The translations under genes and the position numbers were made by a program. The notes beneath the pieces are model-generated. The model did not search any database, was not told the origin of the DNA, and worked only from the letters and a program-made list of their open reading frames with translations. Shown in pieces: positions 10,873 through 21,712 of a DNA stretch of 64,000 bases (its first letter is position 1; each line of letters opens with the position of its first letter). Source of the DNA: Streblospio benedicti (taxonomy: Eukaryota; Annelida; Polychaeta; Spionida; Spionidae); the NCBI GenBank assembly GCA_019095985.1, contig CM032660.1, positions 35,420,937 to 35,484,936 on the forward strand. Reading direction: 5' to 3'.

Positions 10873-11182
10873 ACATGGTTCCCACAGCTCCCGATTATCG
10901 GGAATTAGCAATAATTTTTTTATTTGACCTCCCCGCCCGGGAAATAGCAAAGAATTCTTGAAATAACGGCAGAAACCGGGAAATGCCCATGGATTGTCAA
11001 AATCGTAACGCAATCGTAACAAAAGACCTAATAATCGCCGTTTCGAGTTCTACACGATATACCTCATTCCCAAATACATGTAATTATTCGTATAGTGTTT
11101 ATTTGTAACAAACCTTATAAACGGATCCGCCCAAAGTTAGAACGAGGTAAATTAAACACATGGACGAAAAAAGCCAATTTAA
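10873..11182 (+). repeat. Dispersed repeat R1, copy 2
   Basis: Begins CATGGTTCCCACAGCTCCCG inside a hAT transposase codon series and shares blocks with 495-790 and 6,290-6,395. It ends about 150 bp before the ATG of leader gene C. Confidence 0.7.
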
Positions 11183-11334
11183 TCTTATTTTTAACGATAT
11201 ATCACATAGAAGCATAGCATTTTACATTATGATAGAGAATTCACACAAGGATATCATCAAAGATGAAATATAAACAGATAACAGGACCTGCCAACCCACG
11301 GAATGATGTTTAATTGTGAATTTTAATAGCAATC

Positions 11335-11520
11335 ATGTCAACCGGAGATCATTCAGAACAGGTTTTAGAGACTGAATCGTCTTCAGTAAAAGAAGTGTCA
11401 TCGAAATCTGAAGAAGACACTGGACCAATTATCAACTGGGCTGATCTACTGCCTACACCAGTGAACATTCCTGATATCGAAATATGTGAAGGCGAAATCA
11501 GCACAGTGGCACATTCTATT
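11335..11520 (+). CDS. Unrecognised acidic-leader gene C (first exon only)
   Basis: The ATG at 11,335 opens about 62 codons of Ser/Glu-rich sequence with GPIINWADLLPTP and ending GEISTVAHS, aligned with GPQIDWTGVIPP ... DDVSTVCYS of gene A. No splice donor is obvious, because a MITE starting CAGGGTTCCCAG interrupts the sequence at about 11,521. The rest of the gene is replaced by that repeat, a gap and the DIRS element, so this is probably a broken paralogue. Confidence 0.4.
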
Positions 11521-11660
11521 ACAGGGTTCCCAGCACTCCTGGAAAATGGGAAATACCAAGGAATTTCATATTTGCTATTCCCGGGCCATGAAACCCACGG
11601 GAATTTGACATAGTTAAAAAAAATCCGGGAAATAACAATGAAAAAAAACCATCAGCTGAA
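11521..11660 (+). repeat. hAT-like MITE (same family as 7,726)
   Basis: CAGGGTTCCCAGCACTCCTG start followed by >100 bp near-identical to 7,726-7,850. It sits at the end of the gene C leader exon. Confidence 0.65.
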
Positions 11661-11734
11661 ATCCTAAAAGCAGCCGTAGCCATATCCAGCCACGATCAAC
11701 GCGCACGGTCTCAAATTACTTGCTAATGACAGCG

Positions 11735-11820
11735 CGATAGAGGCTAAAAGCATATGGTTTTTAGGGAGTTGAGAAAGGCAATATCGTGTGACAAGGATGC
11801 CTATGACATGGTGTGAATGT
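11735..11820 (+). repeat. SINE tail fragment
   Basis: GAGTTGAGAAAGGCAATATC ... GTGTGACAAGGATGCC ... GACATGGTGTGAATGT matches the 3' half of the tRNA-derived SINE at 55,738-56,050. It runs into the assembly gap. Confidence 0.6.
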
Positions 11821-11920
11821 NNNNNNNNNNNNNNNNNNNNNNNNNNNNNNNNNNNNNNNNNNNNNNNNNNNNNNNNNNNNNNNNNNNNNNNNNNNNNNNN
11901 NNNNNNNNNNNNNNNNNNNN
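11821..11920. other. Assembly gap (100 N)
   Basis: Exactly 100 N, the conventional length for a gap of unknown size. It hides the 5' end of the DIRS element. Confidence 0.99.
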
Positions 11921-14900
11921 GACTCTCAAGTCCCGGCCGCCATCTTGGATGGCAATCCTGATTCTGCCGCAAGGCCGACCCCCTCAGGGGAGATTGGTAG
12001 GCAGTTAGAGGACCAGCCAAGGCCATCTTCAGATGGTAGGGCCCCCTCTACATCCCCCCCGGGGGAATCTACGAGTGCCAGGGAGGAGGATGCTATCTCC
12101 CTCCACCCACGTGGGACCACGCGGTCTCGCAGATCACGTGACCGCGCTGACAGGCGGTCACGTGCCCACGCTGACAGTGCGTCATCTGTGGGGTCTTCCT
12201 TTTCCTCTCGAGATCTTTCGGATTTTTCCGATTATTCTGACAGTCCATCCCCAGACAGGCGATGGGACCGTCGCCGTCGGCATTCGCATGCCCGCTCGAG
12301 TCGGGCGCGGAGCCGGCCTTCACGGCGCAGCCGCTCACGGCACGGGGGTTCCCCCTCAACACGGAGCAGACGCTCCCGCTCGCGCTACGAGCGGTCACGC
12401 TCACGCTACGAGCGGTCACGCTCGCGCCACTCGCGGCGGCGCACCAGGTCCCGGTCAGTGACCCCGGCCAGGCGCCCCCCCTCCCCCAAGAGAGCAGAGG
12501 GTCCTAAGTACCACGGGTTTCGTGCGGTGCCAGATGAGGCGCCTGTACGGTCGCTCCCGTCTTACCTCGCGGAGTCTGCGGAGGTTTATTTCCGCCGCCA
12601 CCTCACGGACAAAGATGTCAGTGACATACTGTCAGCACACCCGGTCCCGGGTCTGGATTGCCTCAAGGTCCCGGAACTAGACCGGGACATAGAAACGCAG
12701 CTGCGGCCGGACCACAACACCAGGTCCGAGGGCTCCCAGCTCGTGTCGAAGGACGCGGCCCTGAAGGGAGTCCACGACAAGATCGTGCGGGCGATGGGCC
12801 CTTTATCGACGCTGTGGATGGCGATCGACGCAGCACGGTGTGAACCTAAGCGTTTTGACGCGCAGGACATGCTGACGCTCCTGGAGATGGCGATTACAAT
12901 GGTGGGGCAGTCGGCCCAGGCCATGACATACACGCGACGTCGTGAAGTCGCGACGTTTGTGCTGGACAAGCGGTCCGACGCCACAGAAGCGCTCCGTGTC
13001 CACGCGGCTACCCTGCCCACGGGCGGGGACGTCCTCTTTGGACAGGACTTCCAGGAAGTCCTCCTGAATGAAGTGAAACGTGTGGGCGGCATGGCCCAGC
13101 TGCTGCGTTTGAAGCAGCAGCGGCAACAGCGATCCTGGCGGGATCGGCGGAATAAGACATATAACCCACCCCCCAAGCAACAGCACCAAAAGTCGACCGG
13201 TGGGAACAAGGGTTCCGGAAAAGGCGGATCGAAGTCCAACCGGGGCTCCGGGCAGCAGCAGCAGCGACGAAAGGAGCCCTTTCAAGAGGCCCAGCGCCAG
13301 GGCGGGGCGCCTAACGCTGGGCACGGCGGACGTGGCGGCGGCGGTGGCAAGGCCCGTCAGCAACAACCACGCAGGTACGTCCTCATCGCCCCAACCCCCA
13401 CCCCCACCCTCGAGTTTCCAGAGGGAGGCGCACGGGTGACACCGTGCGAATCTCCACCCCCACAGGAGGGGATAACACCCCTCCTTCCCCCCCCAGAGCC
13501 CGAGATGGCTGTGTCATCGTCATGTCTGGGAGCGGAAACCCTACCGGAGCTAGACACGCTGTCGCTCCAATCCTTGCACTTTCCTCCGGGACTGGTGGCG
13601 GGCCGGACCGCTCTTGCCCTACCGAACTGGCAGAAGATTTCGGCCGACCCGGAGGTACTAAGCATTGCGGCCGGCTACCGGCTCCCGCTGATGGCCCTAC
13701 CCCCCCAATCACATGGCTTCAACCCATGTTTCAGCGCGGAGGAAACGGCCACAATCACCGAGATCCTGGAGGAGATGCTCCAGAAGGGAACGGTGTGCCG
13801 GGTACCGGACGTGCCAGACCAGTTTGTGGCCCACATTTTTCTTCGACCGAAGAAAGACGGCTCGTCAAGGCCGATTTTCAACCTCAAAGGCCTCAACCAG
13901 GTCATCGAATACGCCCACTTCAAGATGGACGGCATGCCGCTGGTGAAACACCTGCTGATACCGGGCGACTTCCTGATAAAGGTCGACCTGAAGGACGCAT
14001 ATTGGTGCGTCCCCGTGTATCAGCCCCACAGGAAATTTCTACGCTTTCGTTGGCAGCACAGCCTGTACGAGTTCGCGTGCCTGCCCTTCGGGTTGGCGTC
14101 GGCCCCTCGCGCGTTCACCAAGTTACTCAAACCGGTGATCAGCTTCTTACGCAGAGTGGGTGTGCGCCTGGTAATCTACCTGGACGATGTGCTCCTGATG
14201 AGCCAAGATCCAGTCCGCCTCCGTCAGGAGGGTCGCTCACTTTGCGTCCTGCTGGAAGCCTTGGGGTTCATCGTGAACCTCAAGAAATCCGTCCTGACGC
14301 CGACGCAGGACCTCGAGTTCCTGGGCCTCAGAGTGCAGACGGTCCCAATGCACCTCACCCTGCCGGAATACAAGCGCACGGAGATAGTGGCCTTGTGCCG
14401 CGAGGTTTTGGCGGCCGACAAGGTGTCAGTCCGCCTGTTAGCTCGGCTGATAGGCAAGCTCTCGGCCACAGTTCTGGCCGTTCTCCCAGCCCCCCTGCAC
14501 TACAGGAGCTTGCAAATGCTCAAGATTCGAGCACTCCTCCACAGAAAGTCCTACGAAGCGGTAGTGACGCTCACGACGGACTGCAAGGAGGACCTACGGT
14601 GGTGGATCCTCCACCTGGAACTCCTGGCGGGGAAGGCCATCATCACCCCATCCCCAGATCTTGTCTTAGAGACAGACGCTTGTCGGACGGGATGGGGGGG
14701 CACAGTGAGGAACGGCGGGAGTGCCAGGGGACACTGGACCCCCCAGGAGCAAAAGGAGCACATCAATGCGCTCGAGCTCCGGGCAGTGATCCTGACCATG
14801 CAGGCTCTGCTAAGTTCGGTCTCGAACAAACACGTCCATGTGAGAGCGGACAACAGGACGACGGTGGCCCACATCAACCGGATGGGGGGGACGAAGTCCA

Positions 14901-15622
14901 AACTGCTGGTGGACCTCACCAAGACGGTGTGGGACTTCTGCCTGAGCAGAAACATCGTGTTGTCGGCGGAGTACATCCCGGGCTCTGCCAACCAGACCGC
15001 GGATGCGTTATCGAGAAGCGCTCCGGATGCCAGCGACTGGCAATTGGATCCGACGGTGTTCCAAGCGCTACAGGACCTGTGGGGTCCCCTGACGATGGAC
15101 CTGTTTGCAAGCAGGACGAACCACCAGCTCCCGAACTACTTCAGCTGGAGGGCAGACCCGCAAGCCCAGGGGGCAGATGCGATGATTTGCCCCTGGCCAC
15201 GGGGTACGTTGTATGCGTTCCCGCCGTTCTGCCTCCTCCCCAGGCTCCTGGCCAAGATCAGGAAGCTGGAAGCGACGGTGGTGGTGGTGGCGCCGATTTG
15301 GAGCGCGCAAGCTTGGTATGCGACGCTCCTCGACATGGCCGTGGATGCTCCACGCCGCCTGCCACCATCACGAAATCTGCTACGCTCGCCGGTAGGACAC
15401 AGCCACCCCCTCTTGGAGAGCGGCTCGCTGCATTTGGCGGCCTGGAAGGTGTCCGGCGTCTCGACAGAGACAACGACATTTCGGCGAACGCTGCCGCGCT
15501 TATTGCGGGATCCATCCGGGGCGGCACACAGACTGTTTACCAGTCAGCCTGGAGTCAGTGGTCTAGCTGGTGCGCTAGCCGGATCCTTGATCCGTTTCAG
15601 GCCCCTGTGGGATCAGTGTTAG
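11921..15622 (+). CDS. DIRS gag-like and RT/RNase H polyprotein (fossil element)
   Basis: A frame of more than 1,200 codons open from the gap onward. The first third is low-complexity: an SR-dipeptide region, then a conserved helical domain, then a Gln/Gly-rich basic stretch. The RT domain begins near 13,800 with FLRPKKDGSSRPIFNL, LIKVDLKDAYW and VIYLDDVLLM. RNase H follows with VLETDACRTGWGG and SANQTADALSR. Its true start lies in or before the gap. RT and RNase H are the enzymes that copy the element's RNA into DNA; DIRS elements do so through a circular intermediate. Confidence 0.85.
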   Translation, partial: DSQVPAAILDGNPDSAARPTPSGEIGRQLEDQPRPSSDGRAPSTSPPGESTSAREEDAISLHPRGTTRSRRSRDRADRRSRAHADSASSVGSSFSSRDLSDFSDYSDSPSPDRRWDRRRRHSHARSSRARSRPSRRSRSRHGGSPSTRSRRSRSRYERSRSRYERSRSRHSRRRTRSRSVTPARRPPSPKRAEGPKYHGFRAVPDEAPVRSLPSYLAESAEVYFRRHLTDKDVSDILSAHPVPGLDCLKVPELDRDIETQLRPDHNTRSEGSQLVSKDAALKGVHDKIVRAMGPLSTLWMAIDAARCEPKRFDAQDMLTLLEMAITMVGQSAQAMTYTRRREVATFVLDKRSDATEALRVHAATLPTGGDVLFGQDFQEVLLNEVKRVGGMAQLLRLKQQRQQRSWRDRRNKTYNPPPKQQHQKSTGGNKGSGKGGSKSNRGSGQQQQRRKEPFQEAQRQGGAPNAGHGGRGGGGGKARQQQPRRYVLIAPTPTPTLEFPEGGARVTPCESPPPQEGITPLLPPPEPEMAVSSSCLGAETLPELDTLSLQSLHFPPGLVAGRTALALPNWQKISADPEVLSIAAGYRLPLMALPPQSHGFNPCFSAEETATITEILEEMLQKGTVCRVPDVPDQFVAHIFLRPKKDGSSRPIFNLKGLNQVIEYAHFKMDGMPLVKHLLIPGDFLIKVDLKDAYWCVPVYQPHRKFLRFRWQHSLYEFACLPFGLASAPRAFTKLLKPVISFLRRVGVRLVIYLDDVLLMSQDPVRLRQEGRSLCVLLEALGFIVNLKKSVLTPTQDLEFLGLRVQTVPMHLTLPEYKRTEIVALCREVLAADKVSVRLLARLIGKLSATVLAVLPAPLHYRSLQMLKIRALLHRKSYEAVVTLTTDCKEDLRWWILHLELLAGKAIITPSPDLVLETDACRTGWGGTVRNGGSARGHWTPQEQKEHINALELRAVILTMQALLSSVSNKHVHVRADNRTTVAHINRMGGTKSKLLVDLTKTVWDFCLSRNIVLSAEYIPGSANQTADALSRSAPDASDWQLDPTVFQALQDLWGPLTMDLFASRTNHQLPNYFSWRADPQAQGADAMICPWPRGTLYAFPPFCLLPRLLAKIRKLEATVVVVAPIWSAQAWYATLLDMAVDAPRRLPPSRNLLRSPVGHSHPLLESGSLHLAAWKVSGVSTETTTFRRTLPRLLRDPSGAAHRLFTSQPGVSGLAGALAGSLIRFRPLWDQC

Positions 15623-16429
15623 ACTATCTGTCGAGCCTGTTTGACCGGGGCTTGGCATACAACACCATCAACGTGCACAAATCGGCGATTTCGCACTCCC
15701 ACGCGGGTTGGGACGGTACGAAGGTAGGCACCCATCGCTTGATCCAGAAGTTGATGCTAGGAGCATACAATCAGAGGCCGCCAACGCCCAAATACCCCTA
15801 ACATCTGGGACGTGGACACGGTCCTTGCCTATATCCGCAGTCAAGGGGATAACCAGTCGCTGAGCGACGGAGCGCTTACCTTAAAAACGGCTATGCTCCT
15901 CGCCCTGACGACTGCGGCTAGGGCCTCCGAGTTGCAAGCCCTGAACTTGGAGTTCTTCTCGGACGGGGGTGATCACGTGGAATTCGTGGTCCCGACGCTT
16001 ACTAAGGTACAACGCCGAGGTAAGAAGGCCTTGAAGTTCACCATTCGAGCGTTCCAGCCCGATCCGCTGCTGGATGTGGTTGCGACGGTTAGGGCCTACA
16101 TCACGCGCACGGCCGCGTGGCGGTCGTCGAAAGATAGGCACGCCCTGTTCCTCACCACGACGGGACGACACACACCGGTCGCCACTTCCACGATTTCGGG
16201 GTGGTTGGTCAAGCTCATGACCGACGCGGGGATTGATACTGACAAGTTCAAAGGCCATTCCACCAGATCGGCGGCAGTGACGAAAGCTGCGTCAGCCGGC
16301 TGCTCAGTGGCAGAGATCCTTAGCCGGGCGAATTGGTCGAACGCGACGACGTTCAGAAAGTTCTATCACCGTGACACGGAAGCTGCGGCGCCGGACTTTG
16401 AATCACGAGTGCTTCACACGAGGTGAGCT
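15480..16429 (+). CDS. DIRS tyrosine recombinase region (fossil element)
   Basis: Overlaps the end of the RT/RNase H frame, as is usual in DIRS elements. It encodes a lambda-integrase-type recombinase: an N-terminal helical part (about 15,480-15,800) and a catalytic part with RASELQALNL, GHSTRSAAVTKAA and a terminal KFYHRD tyrosine, matching the R...HxxR...Y set. The enzyme inserts the circular DNA without target duplication. The region appears to carry about one break. Confidence 0.75.
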
Positions 16430-16437
16430 TTGAATAT

Positions 16438-17140
16438 GCAATCATGAACTCGAGGTTGGTTTCCGGAAAAGAATTGGAAATTTAATCAGTGTGCAGAGCA
16501 CACGCAGTTAAATTTAGATTCTTTAAGGAAACCAACCGAGAGTTCATGACCCCTCCCGGCCGCCCGCGGCCTCCCTCCCTTTGGAACACTCACTCGCCAA
16601 AGTCCTTGACCTCTTTTGCTTTATACGCATTTTGTCGCATTTAACAATTTACCCAACGATTACGTTGGCATGTGTTGACTTTGATTTCCTTATATACTTC
16701 CAGCTAAGAAGTAGAAGACCGGCCTCACCCACAGGTCTAGGGGTGTGGCGCGGAGTTGTACATAGTAGCCAGTAGTCTGGACCTGCATCAACGTTACAAG
16801 TAGACTTTAGAAGAACTGTACAAAGTTAGATTTACGATTAGCGAGGATACCAACTGTACAAAGTAGATTACTTAGGAGCAGCTGCACAACGTTTGTTACG
16901 GCTGCGAAAGTTAGTCTTTACACTGGGCGCGCCCTCACCCGGACGCCGCCTTCACGACTGGATCGTTTCACTCACCGGTGAGTTTCCTTCCTCTTCGAAC
17001 GTCGAAGTGATGCGCATGCGCGATTTTCTCTGTTTTGAAATTCGAGCATGACGTCACAATGACGTAGAATGCAATCATGAACTCTCGGTTGGTTTCCTTA
17101 AAGAATCTAAATTTAACTGCGTGTGCTCTGCACACTTGCT
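16438..17140. repeat. DIRS internal complementary region and right terminal repeat
   Basis: The block at 16,438-16,551 contains two inverted half-sites (CATGAACTC...GGTTGGTTTCC and GGAAACCAACC...GTTCATGA). The segment 16,489-16,551 is the reverse complement of ~17,075-17,136 (...TTAAATTTAGATTCTTTAAGG...). This arrangement of an internal complementary region plus terminal repeat is diagnostic for DIRS elements and serves circle formation. The ~520 bp between them are non-coding. Confidence 0.75.
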
Positions 17141-17619
17141 CTAGGATTGTATGATAAATATAGTAACCTAAATTCTAATTACTTAACAACAGCTATTAAT
17201 CTTTAAAATCTATTACTAGTAATATGAAAATTAAAATTGTAATGGAAAAACTATAATAAAAAACATAGAACTGAAACAATTGAAAATACCCCCCTTCTTT
17301 TCTTCCCGTCTCCTTTGCCCTACATCTCGGTCATGCGCATTTTTAACCATATGCGGATGACATCTTCCGCATCCCGCATAAGAGAGTGCATAAGAGAGGA
17401 GAATGCAGCATAGGAAATTTGTCCACTTACTCAAACACTATACTCAAGTAGATCCTACCTTTGAGCATGTATTTCATCCTAGGACTGCAATTGTTCATGT
17501 CGTCATCGCTCATATTTGCTCCATGAGTGAGCAAACGTTGTGCTATCACATCAATGTGGGAACTTGTAGAAAACGAAAAAGACAATGAAAAACAATTAAC
17601 CCATACAAATTCATAAAGG

Positions 17620-17672
<53 letters not shown>

Positions 17673-18500
17673 ACCCCGCTCATGTGACCCCACTCATGTG
17701 CTACAGGGTGAAGCAGAAGAAATAAACTATAAGTAGTTGATTATCATAGGTGATGATGTGTAGTTAGTTATCCATAATGATTATCGGATATCTATTTAAT
17801 TTCACAATCACAAGATTTCTTTACATCATAATATGACAGCAGAACGGACTGGCAAGCCTACAATGCTGCCGGCATGATACTGGTTTAAAAATACTGTCTC
17901 TCAGCGGTTCTAAAGATGTCGGTCTGGAAAGTGCTAACCGTTCATTGGTCAAATAGCCCTGTCATTCGCACGGAGATCATTCATTGGTCATGACTCAGTA
18001 TGCACGTGAACAACTCATGACTATCAGCGTTTATTGGTTGAACAGAATTGTCTCGCAAGGAGATATCGTTAAATGTTACAATGTATTTGTATTTTATTGA
18101 TTTAACAGAATTGTCTGGAGTGGCTGGAGGGGAAAAAAATTTTGCCTGATTTTTCCCCGATATCTGCAAAACCCCTTAATTACATGGTAAAGATCAGATA
18201 CATGTAAGACTTGACAAAAATGTGTTCACCATGTTATGTAATACTTATTTTTCATTGAAAAAAAGACTTTGGAAACTAATTGTATTATGTTTACTTTTTG
18301 CTGAAGTTGAAATAATAATTGGTCTATCCCTCTGGAATTAAGAATTGAAGTGCACTCCCGATCAATTAAAAAGTGCTAGAGATTTTAATACTCTGGTAGC
18401 CAGAGTAGCATTGACTGACAAATTGGACCATCATATGGCTTACAACTTTTGTAGAGACTAAAATTGGAAGTAATGTCCCTTATACTTGTAAGTCACTTAC
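17141..18500. other. Non-coding stretch with a CTG microsatellite
   Basis: The only clear structure is a pure (GCT)17 run at 17,621-17,671. On the minus strand it lies in a short open frame that would read poly-Gln, but that frame has no other coding support. The rest is AT-rich intergenic sequence. Confidence 0.7.
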
Positions 18501-20964
18501 TCAGAATTCCATTCTTTGAAAATCACACCGAAATCTTCTGGCAAGGCCTGAAATGGAGATACATTTAAGACATTAAGTAAAGGAATTGTTGCCTGTAAAA
18601 TAACAGTGAAGCAATCAAGTAAGTGTCCAGGGATAATTATTTAGCAACGAACTGTTCGTGCTAAATGATTGTATTAGTGAGGTTGGGGGGGTAGAAGAGA
18701 GGTTGCTTCAAAGTAAATTCATATATGTTTCTATTAGAAGGGATGAAATGAAATGAAAATAAGACATTAAAATGTAAATTTATTGTACAGACACAATTTT
18801 ACGTAATAAGAAAAGAAAAATGTCCCTTACCCCACTGGACCACTGGTGCACCCATGACAGAATTATCCAGCTATGAATTGATTTGTGCCTCCAGTGATGA
18901 AAATAGAAGTATCATGAACAATACATTGATGACAGATTGCTCACCCAATGCTGAGTCACTGAGAGAGTTCTCACTAGGTTCCTCCTCAAAATCTAGGACT
19001 AATAATCAAAATCAAACAATGCAAGATCCTGACAGGATGTTCCTAACGACATGGAGCATTTCCTCTCTTCTGTGCATCTGATGCCATCAGTGTTGCTGTC
19101 CTCAGATTCTGAAGATTTGAGCAGAAAAAGAATAGGCTTTGTATTTTACTTACAATATTCATGGCACGAGATCCCATGGCCATTTTTGCAAGTCACTATA
19201 GTACTACTATGCTAGATCTACAGGTTAACTACTGTGCCCCCTCTTTCTCAAAAAATGTTCACTTTGTCTGACAGATCAACATTAGGAATGTGAAGGCAGC
19301 GGCTGCGTTGGAAAGGGTGTAGTACTGCTCAGGAGCATATATATCCACTTGTTCACAAAATTAGTTGCTATTGTACTCTTTGCAGACCTCAAAGTACTGT
19401 CTGTTTATTGAAACACCAATTTTAATGTAAGGAAAAGACACTTAATACCAGTAAACAAATATATCTATCTACAAACTCACCAGGCTCATACACATCTTCT
19501 TCTGAGTCCTCTATGATAATCTCCTCATCATCATAACCTGATCCAATTGAAACATGATATGAAATTAGATATATTCAGTCATTTTATATTGCAAAGTCAT
19601 GGTTGCACATAAATCAGTTCGTGTTGATTCTAGGATTTCTCTCAATGGGGCCAACATACCATATGTAACACAGGTCAAAATTTCAGTATATTCCTCTTTA
19701 GTGTATTTTCAACTTATATTTCAAAAAGACTATTCTATCAACAGTGGTCTGTGTTAAGAATGGCCAATGGATTGTAAAAGTGTACATAAAAGTGTACTTA
19801 ACTTGCTTTCAACAAACCAAAATAATGCGTCTTCGTTCACACAGTCTGTACAAATGCCCCAGACCCGCATATCATTGCCACATGTATTTGATAAGTAAAA
19901 GCCCATACGAGCGGCCGACCTATGGCCGATTGGAGACCTCTCTTAGCGGTCACTGAATGGACGTTTTTCGAGGGCTGCTTCAGCCTGTTGTCACTGAACA
20001 GGAGGAGCAGACTCACAAAGATGGTCTGCAGGCTCACGAAAAAAAGCTCACATTGAATCCCAATCATGGTGTTTGTTACTTCATGTTAATAACAAAAAAA
20101 TGGAAAGCATCATTTACTTTAGTACTTCAGTTATTCACCAGATAAAGGGATAACCAGATAAAATATAATGCACTATATTTTTGAGTATGAATATATTCAA
20201 AATGAACATAAAGTCATATAAACTTACCTGTTGAAATCTCTCTTGTAAATGCGAGGTTGCCCTTGTGCATTATCGTGTCTCTCTTCTCCCTAAATGGGAG
20301 CTTTTTTAGGCTCACTTTATACAGCACCACCCCCAGGCTCCAAATGTCCACAGCTGGTGTGGTGAACCTGGATAAGAAACACACAGATATAATATAAATA
20401 AATATAAACCAAATAATTTGTGATGAATAAAGATGGCTGGTGAAGAGTTGTGCACAGCTTGAAAGCTTCTGAGGTAAAAAGCCTCAAACATAAGTTCAGT
20501 GTAAAGGCTCACGGTTTTCCTGTCCCTAGGCAGTACCGTGACCATCTCAGATGAGACGGTAATGTGTAATACAAAATTCAGATAAAACTCAAACCTTGTT
20601 GCTTGGATGCTGATGGTTGTGGCTTCTTTCTTGCACCATCATTGAGGCCATGCGATTCATTTTCTTTTAGTTTATTCAACTCCACTCTAAACTTAGCAAT
20701 ATGGCCTTTTCTGACCATTTCAACCTCATTTAACATGTCTTAAATTTGGTTTTCATTCATTTGAAGAATGAAATTCAGGTCATCATACCCCTCGGAATCA
20801 AACTTTGCACAATACATGTACTCTGCTAGTTTGATTTCATTCAACCACATATCTATGGAATACATTTTAAAGGATTTTGTGCACTGATAAATAAATACTT
20901 GCACTGCAGAAAAGTCAACAGCAGCTATACAGAACAGCAGGCCAGGTCTTAGCACATATCTCAC
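18501..20964 (-). CDS. SAM-domain / protein-kinase gene fragments (minus strand exons)
   Basis: Several pieces point to one minus-strand gene. At 20,600-20,964 a SAM domain is readable (WLNEIKLAEYMY, EGYDDLNFILQM, DMLNEVEMVRKGHIAKFRVEL) with one in-frame TAA near 20,740. Exon 20,228-20,367 encodes kinase subdomain IX and beyond (FTTPAVDIWSLGVVLYKV, LPFREKRDTI) with proper AG/GT borders. Exon 19,491-19,537 is acidic (YDDEEIIIEDSEEDVYEP). Exon 18,501-18,547 reads ALPEDFGVIFKEWNS. The catalytic loop and DFG segment were not found between the SAM and subdomain IX parts. With a stop in the SAM domain and missing kinase core this may be a decayed duplicate, or exons I cannot see may exist. Confidence 0.5.
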
Positions 20965-21056
20965 AAATATGCAATGAAATAAAAAAGATAGATATGTTTC
21001 AAGAAATTTTCTCAGCCAGCCACAACTTGCTTTGAACGTTGTATTTCTCTGCTATT

Positions 21057-21712
21057 TTATGTAGTCTCATGCATTCTCTCATAATACCTGTTCCTGTCCT
21101 GCGTTGTCATGACAAGACATTCTTTGTTCATGCAGTCCGTTAAGTTGCGAAACATTTCACGTCTATTACATGTGCCTCCAAACTCTGCATACTTGGAGTG
21201 GAGTTCAATGCTATTCCAGATCTTAGACCTGTTCTTTTCCATCAACCCAATTACTTTACTCATTGCATTCTCATCTATGTTACCAACTGGAAGATCAGCA
21301 TACTTGGGTATTTTCATGAAGCCATTATAACAGCGAACATGGTACTTGCAATCAGCTGCTGGTAAATCAGAAATATAACCAATATGTAACTTGACCCTTT
21401 TGGAAACCTCGTCATTACGCTGTTCAGCTGCTTCAAGTATCAGGTCTCTCATCGTTGGTAGTGGGTTTTTATCTTTATCAAATCGTTCTTTAGTCAAGCA
21501 TTCACGAAACCGATCCCACCTGTCCGGGTGCTTCTCATCCAGAGGTAAACACTCTTCGCCACAGAACATACAGTCACATTTAGAGCCATAAACACCAGTG
21601 TTTGCTGTGTGAGTATGTGATCTTGTTACTGTTCTCCCACCCTCATCCTCAGCCTTTCTTTTTAAATATGAGTTAACCATCAACACACCACTTCCTTCCC
21701 GAGATGCCATCA
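21057..21712 (-). pseudogene. N-terminal half of an uncharacterised Cys-rich repeat-family protein, inverted
   Basis: The minus frame starting at 21,712 (MASREGSGVLMVNSYLKRK) continues into a Cys/His pattern (CDCMFCGEECLPLDEKHPDR), RFDKDKNPLPTMRDL, VKLHIGYISDLPAADCKYH and VRCYNGFM, down to 21,057. It belongs with the plus-strand half that starts at 21,712: in this widespread, unnamed invertebrate protein family these segments normally lie in one direction. The frame also reads antisense through part of the other half, which is coincidental. No function is established. Confidence 0.55.

Larger units (their letters stand above)
11921..17140 (+). mobile_element. DIRS-type tyrosine-recombinase retrotransposon (nearly full length)
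   Basis: A fossil retroelement, GC-rich against AT-rich surroundings. Parts in order: a gag-like Arg/Ser-rich region with a Gly/Gln-rich end; reverse transcriptase with the YLDDV catalytic box; RNase H; a tyrosine recombinase in place of a DDE integrase; then an internal complementary region and a right terminal inverted repeat. The 5' end is hidden by the gap. Apart from that it looks almost whole, with roughly one visible break. Retained CpG content and long open frames suggest it is young. A partial relative lies at 35,223-36,935. Confidence 0.85.

Noticed and set aside
12586-13239. Long Cys/Arg-rich ORFs on the minus strand of the DIRS element
   Set aside because: Antisense shadows of the gag-like region with no independent support.
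13444-15480. Very long alternative open frame overlapping the DIRS reverse transcriptase
   Set aside because: Composition (Pro/Gly/Arg-rich, no domains) shows it is a GC-rich shadow of the RT/RNase H frame; only its last part overlaps the recombinase.
17427-17693. Poly-Gln protein on the minus strand
   Set aside because: The Gln run is just the (GCT)17 microsatellite in a short frame without splice or homology support.
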